Made by a program: the position numbers and the translations under genes
From: Oscarella lobularis
Lineage: Eukaryota > Porifera > Homoscleromorpha > Homosclerophorida > Oscarellidae
Assembly (NCBI RefSeq): GCF_947507565.1
Contig: NC_089191.1
Coordinates: 124,001 to 188,000, forward strand
Length of the DNA stretch: 64,000 bases
Direction of reading: 5' to 3'
Shown: positions 47,660-58,481 of the stretch, piece after piece
Layout of the letters: each line of letters begins with the position of its first letter
How positions within the stretch are numbered: the stretch's first letter is position 1
Notes under the pieces: generated by a model
The model's input: only the letters and a program-made list of their open reading frames with translations
Told to the model about the DNA's origin: nothing
Database searches by the model: none

Positions 47660-49274
47660 ATGAGAACAGGAAAAGAAGACGTAGAAAACGGGACGGTAGA
47701 AGAAGAAGAGCAAGAAAGCAAAGCAAAATCGAGGTCGTATCGGCGAAATCGCAAAGAAAACAGACACAGAACGAATCGAGATACGTTTTGCACAGATCGA
47801 TAACGGTGAATGCAGGCCCAAAGGGCTTCGGTTTCGTTCTAAAAGGCAGCGCTCCCGTTTTCGTACGTGCCACTTCACCAGGTAAAAAATAAAATTTCTA
47901 TCCCTTCAATTTCCGGTTTCAAAAATCGCGCGTAGGCGGTGCCGCCGAAGAGGCGGGAATTCGCGAGGGTGACGTCATATTAAAAGTATGTAATCATTAT
48001 TAATAGGTGAGGGGGAGGGGTTTTAGTTATTTTTATTTTCAGATTAATGAGCACGATGTGAGACGGGATGGCCACGAGGCCGTAGTCAATCTTATAAGAC
48101 AATCGAAGGGAAAACCTTTGACACTAACTTTGGGGGAAGATAATTCCGTAAGGATAGAAATTTATTTATTTATTTATTTATTTATTTATTATTGATTTTT
48201 TCGTAGGTTCCCCCGGAAACGAAGGCATCTCTTCTCGCCGCGCGCATCCAACGACACGTCGCAGATATCAATATAGATGCAATTAGTGACGTCATGGAAA
48301 GGGAAAAAAGACTGAGCGAAGCAATCGTCGCCGCAGCCATAGAGGAAGCGACTCTCATAGTCAATAAAAAAGAAGAATTAAACATATCACGTGATGATAA
48401 TAATATTAAAAACAGCCCCGCCCAGGGTAAATTTAGCAAAAAACGCAAATAGAGTTTATTAGGGCATGTTTTGACAGCGTCGAAATGGGAACCAGACGAT
48501 GTCCTACTATGGCTTGAAGCCATTCGCATGTCTCACTACGCAACTCTCTTTCAAAGTACCGAAAATAACAAACATTTCAGGGAAGGGGGGAGGTGAGATA
48601 AGATAAGCTAAAACCCCTGTCTTTTACAGCCGTCTCCGGGCCGAATCTTCTCGCCTTACACAACAAGCAAAGTCTCTACGAAATGGGCGTGGCACGCAAA
48701 AGTGACGTCAACTACCTATGGGAAGAAATCGATAAACTACGCCAATGGAAACGAGAGGAGAAGACAGAGAAACCGCCGCCTCCCCAATCAGGTGGTCCCC
48801 CCACCCCCCCACCCCCACCCAAGTTTCTCACACTAATTTGTCTAAAGTGTATGAATGGCGAGAGGCGGATGTTATTGGGTGGCTTGAGCGACTTGGCTCG
48901 CCTTTCAGCGACGTCTGTTCGCTCCATATTCAGAACCATGCCATAACAGGTAAAGTTGCGTGCATCTAATCCCCCCCCTCCCCCCCGGCGAACGTAACGC
49001 TCTAGGGCGAGTTCTCGTTCGAATGACGGATGAGAAACTAAAGCGGATCGGAATCGAAGACACCGTTTTAAGGTTCTAAAGTGTTTTCGGGGAAGACGTA
49101 GTAAGAGGAGGAGTCTTTTTCCTTTTAGGAAGCGTCTACTTCATCGGATCAATTTAATACGATTCCACCAGGAGGAACTGGAACTTAGAAAATTGGCGTC
49201 AGGTAGGGAGGGAGGAAGGGAATGGGGTTCTGCATTTGAGAGGATACGATTTGACAGGTCAGCTTGCGAATTAG
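47660..49274 (+). CDS. PDZ domain protein with two SAM domains
   Basis: Exons from the PDZ onward are clear: one ending 47881, then 47936-47985, 48043-48147, 48207-48426, 48463-48555, 48630-48791, 48824-48949, 49006-49072, 49129-49202 and 49258-49274. PDZ: GPKGFGFVLKGSAPVFVRAT, GAAEEAGIREGDVILKINEH, HEAVVNLIRQSKGKPLTLTL. A helical linker follows. SAM1: WEPDDVLLWLEAIRMSHYAT with NLLALHNKQSLYEMGV. A Pro-rich spacer, then SAM2: WREADVIGWLERLGSPFSDV with RMTDEKLKRIGIEDTVLRKR. It ends RKLASGQLAN. Likely a cortical scaffold. I cannot name a vertebrate orthologue. The first exon is uncertain: ATG 47660 is in a different frame from the PDZ and would need a short intron; further 5' exons may lie near 41900. 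Confidence 0.7.
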
Positions 49275-49376
49275 GGAGGAGAAGCAGGAAGGGACGACTC
49301 CTCCGGACCTATTTTTGTATATTTAGTTAGCGACACCACGTATTCCGTTAGAAAAAAAATCGAATCGAACTATCGT

Positions 49377-52300
49377 TTACCAAGAACCCGTACCAAAGAA
49401 ACGATCTCCAAAATTCCCTAAGAGAAAAGAGAAAAGTGAAGAAAAAAACCCGTCATTACCATAGCGACGGCACGAACGCGCGTGTACCTATTCCCGGAAG
49501 TATGTGATAGTGTTCATTGATGTCGGGATCAACAGCAGCTGTAACAATCTTCACTTTGGGAAACGCATAAGCGACCGTATGGATGCCTAAAAACGGATAC
49601 GTACACCCAACTACTAACATCCGCCCACCCATGACGTACCGATTTCGGCGGCGATTAGACAAACTAAGAGAATATTCTCCGCTGGAACATCGTGATCCTA
49701 AAAAAAGACCACCTTTTCTTTATTCTCCTAAAGTTTCTATTTTCTTACCAATAATACCCTTATTGCCATCATAGCTGCGGCGCCTGTTGCAATCGTTGCG
49801 TCCATTAGTATAACGTGGTGTCTGTTGATTTGCGGTGGGAGCTGTTTGAAGTGAAGCTGACGGCGGAATTTCGTGACTAGAGACTTATTGATTCAATATT
49901 TTGTCTGATCCCTACCTCCGCTTCGCCTGTCTGAGGATTCGATTGTATCAATATGTTGCCTATTTTGATGTCCTTGCATACGGATTGGAGGGCGGGTTCG
50001 ATCGTTTCGCCCGCTCTCAGAATCGAGACGCCGCATATCTGAAAAATGTCAACGTGCTTAGATAAACTTGAACAATAATTTATTACGTCGCCCTGAAAGT
50101 GCATTCCTTCGTATGGCTTAGCCAAGGATGTGGAAACGACTAGAGGCTAAATAGGGAGAGAGGAAGCCAATGGAGACTTTATAAAAAATACTCCACGTTC
50201 ATACATTATACGGAAGGAAAGTGAGAGCATATTCAATCAAAATCCGACTCAGTCGTTTTGAATAAAAGATGAATTCATCGCGAGGGGTATTCTTGTCCCT
50301 ATGTGGTGGTGGTGGCAATGACAAAGGGGCCCGCCCACCCCGCCCACCCCGCCCACCCCAACCTAATAATCGTTTGAATGCATTGAATTTGTGGTGTCGA
50401 CGGGATTTGGCAGAGCGAATCCGGATGCTTTTGCCCTCGATAGGCGGACACTAGTTGCGACCTGAACTATGACTGTTACATCCTTTTTGACCTTAGCTAC
50501 GGATGACGCACACCTAAAATGCTTTCCTTTCTAAACGACGTAACTAAATATACTCGTCGTCACGTGACATCGTTTTTACCCCTACCCACCGTATCGAGTT
50601 TCTTTCGCACGTGCTTGATTACGAGATCGATCGCGACTTCGTTGTCGCCTCCTGTAGTGCGCGTTTTTACGGCGCGAAGGGTTAATTTCAATTAGGAGTC
50701 TAACCGCGCGGGATGACGATGTCAGCTGATCTCATCGTAGGCGCAATATATTGGTCGAAAGCCTAGGGACGTGTACTGTATTCCCCAAAAGGGGGGCCCC
50801 GGTTTCCTTTTCTGTACCGGTTTAACAAATTTTCGATACTGTTGCAACACTCCCTCCAAGTCCCGACCTCTCTCCGCTATATCCCGTTTTAGCCTACGGT
50901 GGGGGTGGAAAGAGGATGTGAAGGATGCGGAAGCGAAACTAACGCTTCCTTCTAATTCGATTAAGAGTCGGTATGAGTGATCAACCTTCTCGCCAGCCTG
51001 ACGTCCGCATCGGTGTCGACAAATATGCGCATATCCATGAGCTTCGAGAACCGGAGAAAAAACGAGAGAATCGCGCGGTATTCGAATCGTTCGCGGTCGA
51101 AAATTCTCCCACGAACGGAGGAAGTGTCTCGTTAGGAAATTTGCTGTCGCGGCGCCTCGAATATAGAACGGCGGTGGAAACCGCACGCGCGCCCTCGTAA
51201 CAGACAAAGTCGGCCCCGCCCACCTACCCACACCAACCGCTAAATATAAAAAGAGGCGCAACCCCTCATTTTCTCAGTTGAGACTACGTTTCGAATGACA
51301 TCGCTGAGTTATATCGTCGCCCAGCCGACGTGCCAGAACGACGCCGTGCAATGTTTTCTACCGAAAAACGCTACGGGGATCGATCTTCTCAACAAGGTGA
51401 GCGCGCGCGCGTGTGCGTTTTAGTGCGCGAAAGTGCGCGTTCTGACGGATCGCGCGACGATTTAGGTTTGCTCCGTGTTGGGTATCGTCGAGACCGATTA
51501 TTTCGGTCTTCTTTACGACGTCGACGCGGGCGAAGGGAAGAGGAAACGCTCGTGGTTGAATTTGCGTAACAATATCGCGCGTCAAGTCGATCGACGACGC
51601 GGCGGAGGCAAGGACGGCTCGCGCGCGTTGGGACCGTACATGCTAGAGCTCAAGGTCAAGTTCTACGTCGATCCCGAGCAACTTATACAGGAAAAGACTA
51701 GGTACACGCCCACGCGTCGGTATCGATTGATGCGACAGCTGACCTTACGCCTCTCGTCTCTTTTTTCTCCCCCCCTTAGACTTCAGTTCTTTTATAATCT
51801 CAAAGAACTGTTGCGCGACGGTCTCTTTCGCTTCGGAAACGATCGCGCAACTCTAGCGCGCGCTATCGCGCTCGTCGACCAAGCGGAAGAGGGTCGCGGA
51901 ACGGACTATGCCCCCGGCGAGATGATCGATCGCGATACGATAGCGTTTATCGCGAAAGAACGCGTCGCCGCGCGCCATATGGCGCCCAGGGAAGCGATCG
52001 ATGAATTTCTGCGACTCGTCGCCGGTTTTTCCGACTACGGCGCCGAAATTCATCGACTCAAGCGAACGAGCGACGGATTCGACGAAATTCGCGTCGGAAC
52101 GGACGCCATTTACACGTACAAATCGAAAACGTGCCAAAAGGAGATTCTGTGAGAGAGAAAAGTCCCCGCCGGTTCGGGGGAGGATAACGCGACGGGGTTT
52201 TCTCGTTTTTCAGGTTTTACCTTCGAGACATCGTCTACGCTGACTGTTGCGGAACCGGGGGATCAAGTTTCTACGCGATTTGCAGTCAAAATGCCGGGTC

Positions 52301-53594
52301 GACGCGCAAGCACACGTTTCGCCTCGACAGTCGATGGGCCGCGCGCCGACTCAATCGCTCCGTGACCGAACGTCACATCTTCTACGCACGCGCGACAATC
52401 GACTACGAGGAGAAACCTCACTATGCGACCCTATGGGATGCGGTACGATCGAAATTCGACCCCAAGTGCGCGAGTCGCGTGCGCGTTTACGATTACGACG
52501 TGTTGAGAACGTGCCAGGAAGCGTTTACGACCGCCTGGAAGCGATCGAACGACGTGACGACGCTTCCTCCGCTTACGCAATCGTTTTCACCTTCGCCGTC
52601 GCATTCGTCGACGACGACGAAGGGGTCTAACGAAGGCGCGCCCGCGCTCGAGTGCCGGATATGCATGGATCGCGAATTGAACGTCGTCTTCTGTCCGTGC
52701 GGTCACGCGGTCAGCTGTTCGGTTTGCGCGCGCGCGTGCGTCACGTGCCCGATTTGTCGCGCGCCGATTGGTCACACGCAGAAACTCTACTTGACGATGC
52801 ATACGCCCACTCTTACCTGAAGTAAATCTTTGTGAGCAAAGGCTAGTATTCCTTCGAAGATGATGACGTCACCACCATAGACATATTTCTGCATAGAGAC
52901 CACACTCTTCTCTCTTTTTTTTCTATATGCATGCACTTTTTTCTCTTACGGGAATTTTTGTTCTTTTATGCGTCGTAAAATCGTAGATGGGAATCTGTTG
53001 CGAATTTATATAAATGATGTCGTTGCCAAAAAAGAACGGAACCTGAACGTTTTTTCCTTCCTTCAATTTCTTGAGTGTATCAATCAAAAGGTCAAAATCA
53101 AATGCATCTAATAAAGAAATTCGCTCTATAGAAGACTTACTTTTATCTGTCATTTTTACCTGGATGATCAAAGTCGTACTCACTTCTCTCTGCCTTTTCC
53201 AATTCTTCTGGACTCAATACCTGCATTGTGGAATTGGAATAATAATGCACGTGGAGCACGCGCGCTAACGACTACGATTTACTTTGTAAAACGAGTCCAT
53301 TGATAGGAGAACGACCCATTGAACTTTGAGGGAGTTGATGATTCTTTGCGCTACTGTCGTTTTTCCTGAAGCCGAGCCTCCGCCTATGCCTATTTTTAAG
53401 AAACGAGACTCGCGTCGCCTCTTCGCGCGTTTCTAGAGCTCTTACCGATTAGAAACGGCTCTTTTGACTGTCCCTGAGAGTCGTACCACGGCGGACGACC
53501 TATAGTGTTCTCCGTGAATAGTCAGAAGCGCTGGAATCGCAGCAAAACCTGCTGTAAAGAGGAGCTTTCGCTGCCGTTCTTTGTCCGTCGCCAT
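49377..53594 (-). CDS. UCKL1: Uridine-cytidine kinase-like 1 (kinase + UPRT-like domain)
   Basis: Pyrimidine-salvage kinase fused to a uracil phosphoribosyltransferase-like domain. Kinase half (53594-50584): [35 protein letters not shown]-loop [82 protein letters not shown] (exon 52888-52817), [19 protein letters not shown] (from 51041), [44 protein letters not shown] half (50490-49377): [93 protein letters not shown]. One intron, 52816-51042, is about 1.8 kb against the usual 50 bp and contains the whole MYLIP gene on the other strand. Confidence 0.92.
50322..50358. repeat. GGGCGGGGTG minisatellite in a UCKL1 intron
   Basis: Three 10-bp C-rich units (cgcccacccc) in a row; on the transcribed UCKL1 strand they read as repeated G-runs able to form a G-quadruplex. 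They fill most of one short intron. Confidence 0.8.
51245..51252 (+). promoter_or_regulatory. TATA box of MYLIP
   Basis: TATAAAAA 43 bp upstream of the MYLIP ATG (51295), followed by an initiator-like tctcagttg. It lies inside the UCKL1 intron, on the opposite strand. Confidence 0.6.
51295..52820 (+). CDS. MYLIP: FERM-RING E3 ubiquitin ligase (MYLIP/IDOL)
   Basis: E3 ligase that in vertebrates ubiquitinates lipoprotein receptors and myosin regulatory light chain. Four exons, 51295-51396, 51466-51701, 51780-52148 and 52214-52820: 437 aa (human 445). FERM domain: [71 protein letters not shown], then the PH-like F3 lobe ending [18 protein letters not shown]-terminal [44 protein letters not shown] and [16 protein letters not shown]-rich coding sequence compared with neighbours. 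The stop codon TGA 52818-52820 overlaps a UCKL1 coding exon (52888-52817) on the other strand. Confidence 0.93.
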
Positions 53595-53675
53595 TTTTAA
53601 GCCTAACGCGCTTTATGGACTACAAAAAATGAAGTTTGATGAATGCGTCGAGCACACAACCAAAGAGAAAGAAGT

Positions 53676-55274
53676 TCATTTAGAATCCGTGCGCCAAGAA
53701 GCGTCAAAATCGAGCATCGCTTGAATATCCCCAATGATTGCATGCTTCGATTCCTAAGTGTCTAATTAAATTAAATTCTCATTACAATCATCTTTTCTTC
53801 ACCTGAACAACTCGAAGATATTCGTTTCGGATAAAAACAAAAAAGAGTAGCCATGACAACATCGCCGAAAGTTGAATAAATTCGATAGGACTTGCGTAAC
53901 AATCAATAGCGACGATACAATTAACTAGCAATAAGATTAAGATCATAAAAGCACGTGGCCTATGAATTCATAGTACTGTACCTAGTTTGGGTGAAACCTG
54001 CTGCAGTAGGAAAGCCGGAAAACAGGAGAGCGCATTCAAAGCGAGAGCCAAAAACAATATGATCTAGAAAATCAATAAATTATCTGTTTGCCCTCTAGTC
54101 CTAATCTTATCTTACTTACTATAGACTTTGCGTTTGGTCCGTCTCGTTTTCGATCAGCCACTCTTACAATGGCTGTCACAATTGCAAAGAAATACATGCT
54201 GACAATGAGACCAGCAAACGTCCAAAATAGCCAATCACTGTCAGATCCAGGTGACCTTCTAAACAAAAGAAATCGAATAACGTATCCAATTTCATTTCTG
54301 ACTGACCTAGGACACAATTTCGTTCCTGACCTAAAACATTCGAGCTCAGCGACAGTCAAGAACAAAAGAGTAGCCAAACAGTGAAGAACGAAAATACATT
54401 GCGGCGATATCAGAAACTAAACAAAAAATGACATACTAATTTTAATTATGCTCTTTGTTCAAATCTTGCCTCGCAAAAAGAAACCATAAGACGTTTCTTT
54501 CTGAAAAATCCGCCTTGGGTAACATAGACAGTGGATCTACACTTCCACTCGTGATAAAGAGCGAGAAGCAACATGAGGAGCTAAACGACAATAGATATAT
54601 ATATAATTAATCCGGATTTCGAAAACTCACAGCCAACGCTTCTAGAACATTTCCTATATATCAAACATCGATTAGCAGACTAACACCTATGAATTATTAA
54701 TAAATTACCTGTTATAAATGTGATTTTACAGCTAGTTTCATTGTTTTTCGGCGGAAACGAATTATAGGCCGTGTAGACTACACAGCTACAAAAAAGAAAG
54801 AGTCACGTGATCCTATTAGAGTTGAGTACTAAAATTGAACAATCGCGTACCGGAACGAGAGTAGCAAGTAGAAGAGTATCCATCGAACGCTCGACGTCGT
54901 CGCAATGTGAATACGTCGCTTCATTACGATCACACTATCGAGAGAGATCTCGAGAAATCGGAGACCACGCCCCCTTTTCAAAATTCACCTGTTGTACTTG
55001 GCCAAGAGAACGCAGGCGAAGACGATCGTCTCTACGGCGCCCAAGCCGAACAGGAGAGCGCCGCTAAACGAGTATGCGTCCCACGCTGGAGCGTAGAGGA
55101 AACGTGTTTCGCAAGACGGAAGCTTTTCGTTTTGTTCTTTTTTTCGGACTTACGTCGACTCAACGGAAGGCCCAACGTTTCGTTGGTTCTGTTGAACGGG
55201 CACTTGGCACTTAGCTTGTTCCAATCCCAAGTAACGTCCGTGACATTCACATTCGGACAAGTCATGATAGACAT
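53676..55274 (-). CDS. Orphan multi-pass membrane protein, seven-helix type
   Basis: About nine exons. The proposed start MSIMTCPNVNVTDVTWDWNK leads an extracellular-looking segment with N-glycosylation sites (NVT, NRT, NET). Hydrophobic helices follow: FSGALLFGLGAVETIVFACV, SSVRWILFYLLLSF, VLEALAVLLMLLLALY-type, FVLHCLATLLFLTVAELE, FWTFAGLIVSMYFFAIVTAI, ILFLALALNALSCFPAF, then AFMILILLLVNCIVA and LSAMLSWLLFFVFI. It ends ESKHAIIGDIQAMLDF and a short polar tail. I count six to eight helices and cannot assign a GPCR or other family. One intron has a GC donor (54469), and one junction near 53985 is not resolved. It starts 66 bp after the RMC1 stop on the same strand. Confidence 0.65.
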
Positions 55275-55319
55275 GATCACTTTCCCGGATATTCTCGTGA
55301 CATGCAAAGGTAAATATAT

Positions 55320-55343
55320 TCATCATCATCATCATCATCATCA
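55320..55343 (-). repeat. (TGA)8 repeat forming the RMC1 stop
   Basis: Read on the minus strand, eight TGA triplets follow LLQ-type LLL codons in frame. A trinucleotide repeat sits exactly at the translation end. Confidence 0.85.
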
Positions 55344-58300
55344 CAGCAATTGTTGTTTTGTAGCAAACTGGGATCGGAAAAGTTGGACATATTGATCACA
55401 ATGTTCGCCTAGAAAAATAATCACGGCATCTAATTATTTAATTAGTTAATTACCTGGAGCGAAGTGAGGGTTTTTTCTCATTCTAATATTTCGTTCTTCA
55501 AAGAACTTGAATACCGTATAGAGTAGCATATTGTCGCGCGTATTCGCGGCTGCCTCGAGAAACAGACGAGCCGATATGGAATCCTCTTTTCCCACGCTAC
55601 GAGAAAATCTCAACGCTTGCAACACCTGACCTTTGGATAACAATATATCAATAATTTGAGCATCAGCAGTCGACTGCCTCTGAACAAAAAAAAACCATAA
55701 ATATATTTGCTTCGAATTTTTTTAGGATTTACTTTGAGCATGTCTAGCGCAATTTGATAAGCCGGCGGATATTCATTTTCAATTGAAAGCAAGAGGCAGG
55801 CCTACGGGGTTTTATTCTACAATAAATTCAAATTTTTAAAAGTGCGTACGAGTTGCTTGGAATCGCTCAGAACGTGATATTGTATAAATTGATGCAACTG
55901 GTAGAAGCAGTGATTTCCAACGAGCGTTTTTATGAGAAGCTCGTAAAGAATGTACTAAAGAGTGATTTATATAGAAGAATTCAAGAATCTCAATCCTATC
56001 TTACCATAACTTGAATTTGATGCTGATTCAATGATCTTATGTATTCTATGAGAACGGCGACAACAAATTTGTAATTCAACTAGCCCCCAAAATTAATTAT
56101 TATTAATTATTATTAATAAAATCGCCTCTCTGACTTTGAGAGATGATGATTCAAAAATTGAAAGGACGTGCGTGTACATATCCGATTGGCCAATCACGCT
56201 CGAGGGACAGTCCTTCAATTCGGGAGTTCGAAAACTTTCACGCGCGAATTAGAGAGCAAGAAAAATTAATTAAAATCTTAATTTACCTGTACGATCCCCT
56301 ACGATGATCCAAAGGCTAAAGCACGCTATAAGAACGACATATATAAATTAATATTATTTAAAAGCTACTTGTATCGTTTGCATGTATTCTCTAAAGGCGG
56401 TATTGAGCTTGTCAAATATACGGGCAATAGTGGACAGCATGCACTGCCTTCCGGGAACAAGAGCTAATAATAAAAATTTTTAAATATTTTTTCGTTCTAT
56501 GTATCTTGCTACCTTGTTTGCAGACAGAGAGAATGACCATTCGACAGTCGGCACGCAAGAGCAAAAAATCAATAAGTCTCGCCTATAAACGTATATCAAA
56601 TAATGGAAATAGTATAAAAGGAGTTTAATTTAATTTCCTTATCCGTCATCATTGTGACAAGTGGTTCAAGTTTGACAGTGACTTCCCAGAGGCAACCTTT
56701 ATTGGGAAAATTAGAATACAGGGTCTAATGGGAGACTGACTTACGTACCAAGTTTCGCATCAATTACAATATTAGGCTGAAAAACAACCCAAGTAGGAGA
56801 ATCTTAATTAATACCCTAATCACATTTATTTATTGATTTTTTCTATGTGGACTACATGTTTCGCATTGGATCTCCTTCGCTTGAGGAGATTCCACGATAA
56901 CACACGAGGCAATGGGAAGCGGAGACACAACGGGAAGATGAACCGTGTGAGAAGCGGCGGAAGTCGACGATCCCCCTGGGACCACTTCCCCGTCCCATCG
57001 AATGTCAAACATAACGGAAGTCTAAAAATAGAATTTTCCCTCTAGGAAACGTATACTTCCCCTACCTTGGATGCTTGATGATGAACCAGAAGAAGGTTGT
57101 CCTGAAAACAAATTAAAAAATAATCAACGCTAATCATTTATTTATTTATTTATTTATTTACCACGACGTTTATTGCAAATCTTCCCGTCATATCGAGCTT
57201 GAGAACGTTAGTGGGTCTCGGTGGAGAATCTCTATAAAAGTCAATTTATTATTAATTATGTATCCCCTTCCCCTAGAGTATCACTTTGTGAGGAGATAGA
57301 GAACGATTTCGGCCACGCCCATCATTTTAGACCAACTCTTTACAACAACAACATAAGGAGAATCGTATCTAAGATATAAATATTTTTGAAACCCCCGTAT
57401 GAATAAATGTAGCGTCATTACAATGACGCCAAAGTGACGTCTCTTTCTAGAAGTTTCGGCTTGGTTTGCCCCGTTGGAGATTGCGGTAAATCGACGTCAA
57501 ATTTGGGAGTACGATTTATTGTGCCTTGCTAATGAAAAAATTATTTTTGCAGGAGGGGCAAATAAATCAATGTAATTTACTTTAAACCAATATGGATGTA
57601 TTGTGTTGCAAGAGGCCCCGGATGAAAGCAAAAGAACATTTCGTAGACACTGCATATACATAATACATATTATATATATATTGATTTTTTATTCTTACCG
57701 AGAAGACGAACCAATTGACGGTCACGCTATAGTTCTTGATCAATTTAAGACTTCTCTTATCTGGGAAAACGGAATAGAGTTCGACGCCGTGACTCGTAAT
57801 GAAGGCGATTTCGTTGAGCCCAATCCATTGAAATCCATTCACTTGAGTATGCTTACCCTAATAAAAATAATTAAATTAATTAAATTAATTAATTAATTTA
57901 ATTACTCGACATTGTTGTCTATAGGGAACGCTATCTCCTTTTGCCTCGAGATTGACAAAGTCCTAAAACGTTTTCCCTACGAATGATACTCAATATCGCC
58001 TCCTATTCTCTTCTAACAACTATCTGAGGTGATCTCTGTATCGCTAGAATCCTGTGATCGAGAGAAAACTTGATCGATGCGACGGGACCGCTATCCGGGA
58101 TTCTTCGACGAAAAACCGTCTTTTTGAGCGTATTTTCGGCGTGTTTTTACGCTTACCGTATCTTGAATGGATTTATTTCGGGATTGAGGCTTCGCACGGA
58201 TACTTCGCTATTGCCGGCGCCCACGGAAAAGACCTGTTTCGACGAGGTTTTTAAAATGCGCCGTTTTGCGAGCTAGCGAGACGATTTTTCGCTTGCCTGC

Positions 58301-58401
58301 TTGTTCGATTCGTCGAAGAAGACGCTATTCGACTTTCCGACCGGCTCAAAACGCAACGGTTCGCGAGAGAACGTAATGTAATGCGAAGAAGACGTCGACA
58401 T
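55341..58401 (-). CDS. RMC1: Regulator of MON1-CCZ1 (RMC1/Mic1)
   Basis: Subunit of the metazoan MON1-CCZ1 exchange factor that activates Rab7 on late endosomes and autophagosomes. Many short exons. Start MSTSSSHYITFSREPLRFEP with NSVFFDESNKQ, matching the family's VFFDEANKQ. Then the beta-propeller (WIGLNEIAFITSHGVELYSV, FPDKRSLKLIKNYSVTVNWF) and alpha-solenoid part (EYPPAYQIALDMLK, VLQALRFSRSVGKEDSISAR, DNMLLYTVFKFFEERNIRMR). The last exon gives PGEHCDQYVQLFRSQFATKQ, equivalent to the human EHCEEHVAFFKQIFG end. The stop lies in a run of eight consecutive in-frame TGA codons (55343-55320). It begins 80 bp after the sterol methyltransferase stop. Confidence 0.9.
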
Positions 58402-58481
58402 CGTTTTCCTTACGGCGACCGTAAGGCCAATTAACATCCAAACCCCAGTACACAAGTAAAATACGCTAGAAAATTTTCTAT

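Noticed and set aside
53540-53594. GC-AG intron at the first UCKL1 junction
   Set aside because: A canonical GT-AG intron (gttttg to ctatag) gives the conserved [11 protein letters not shown] join, so the GC alternative was dropped.
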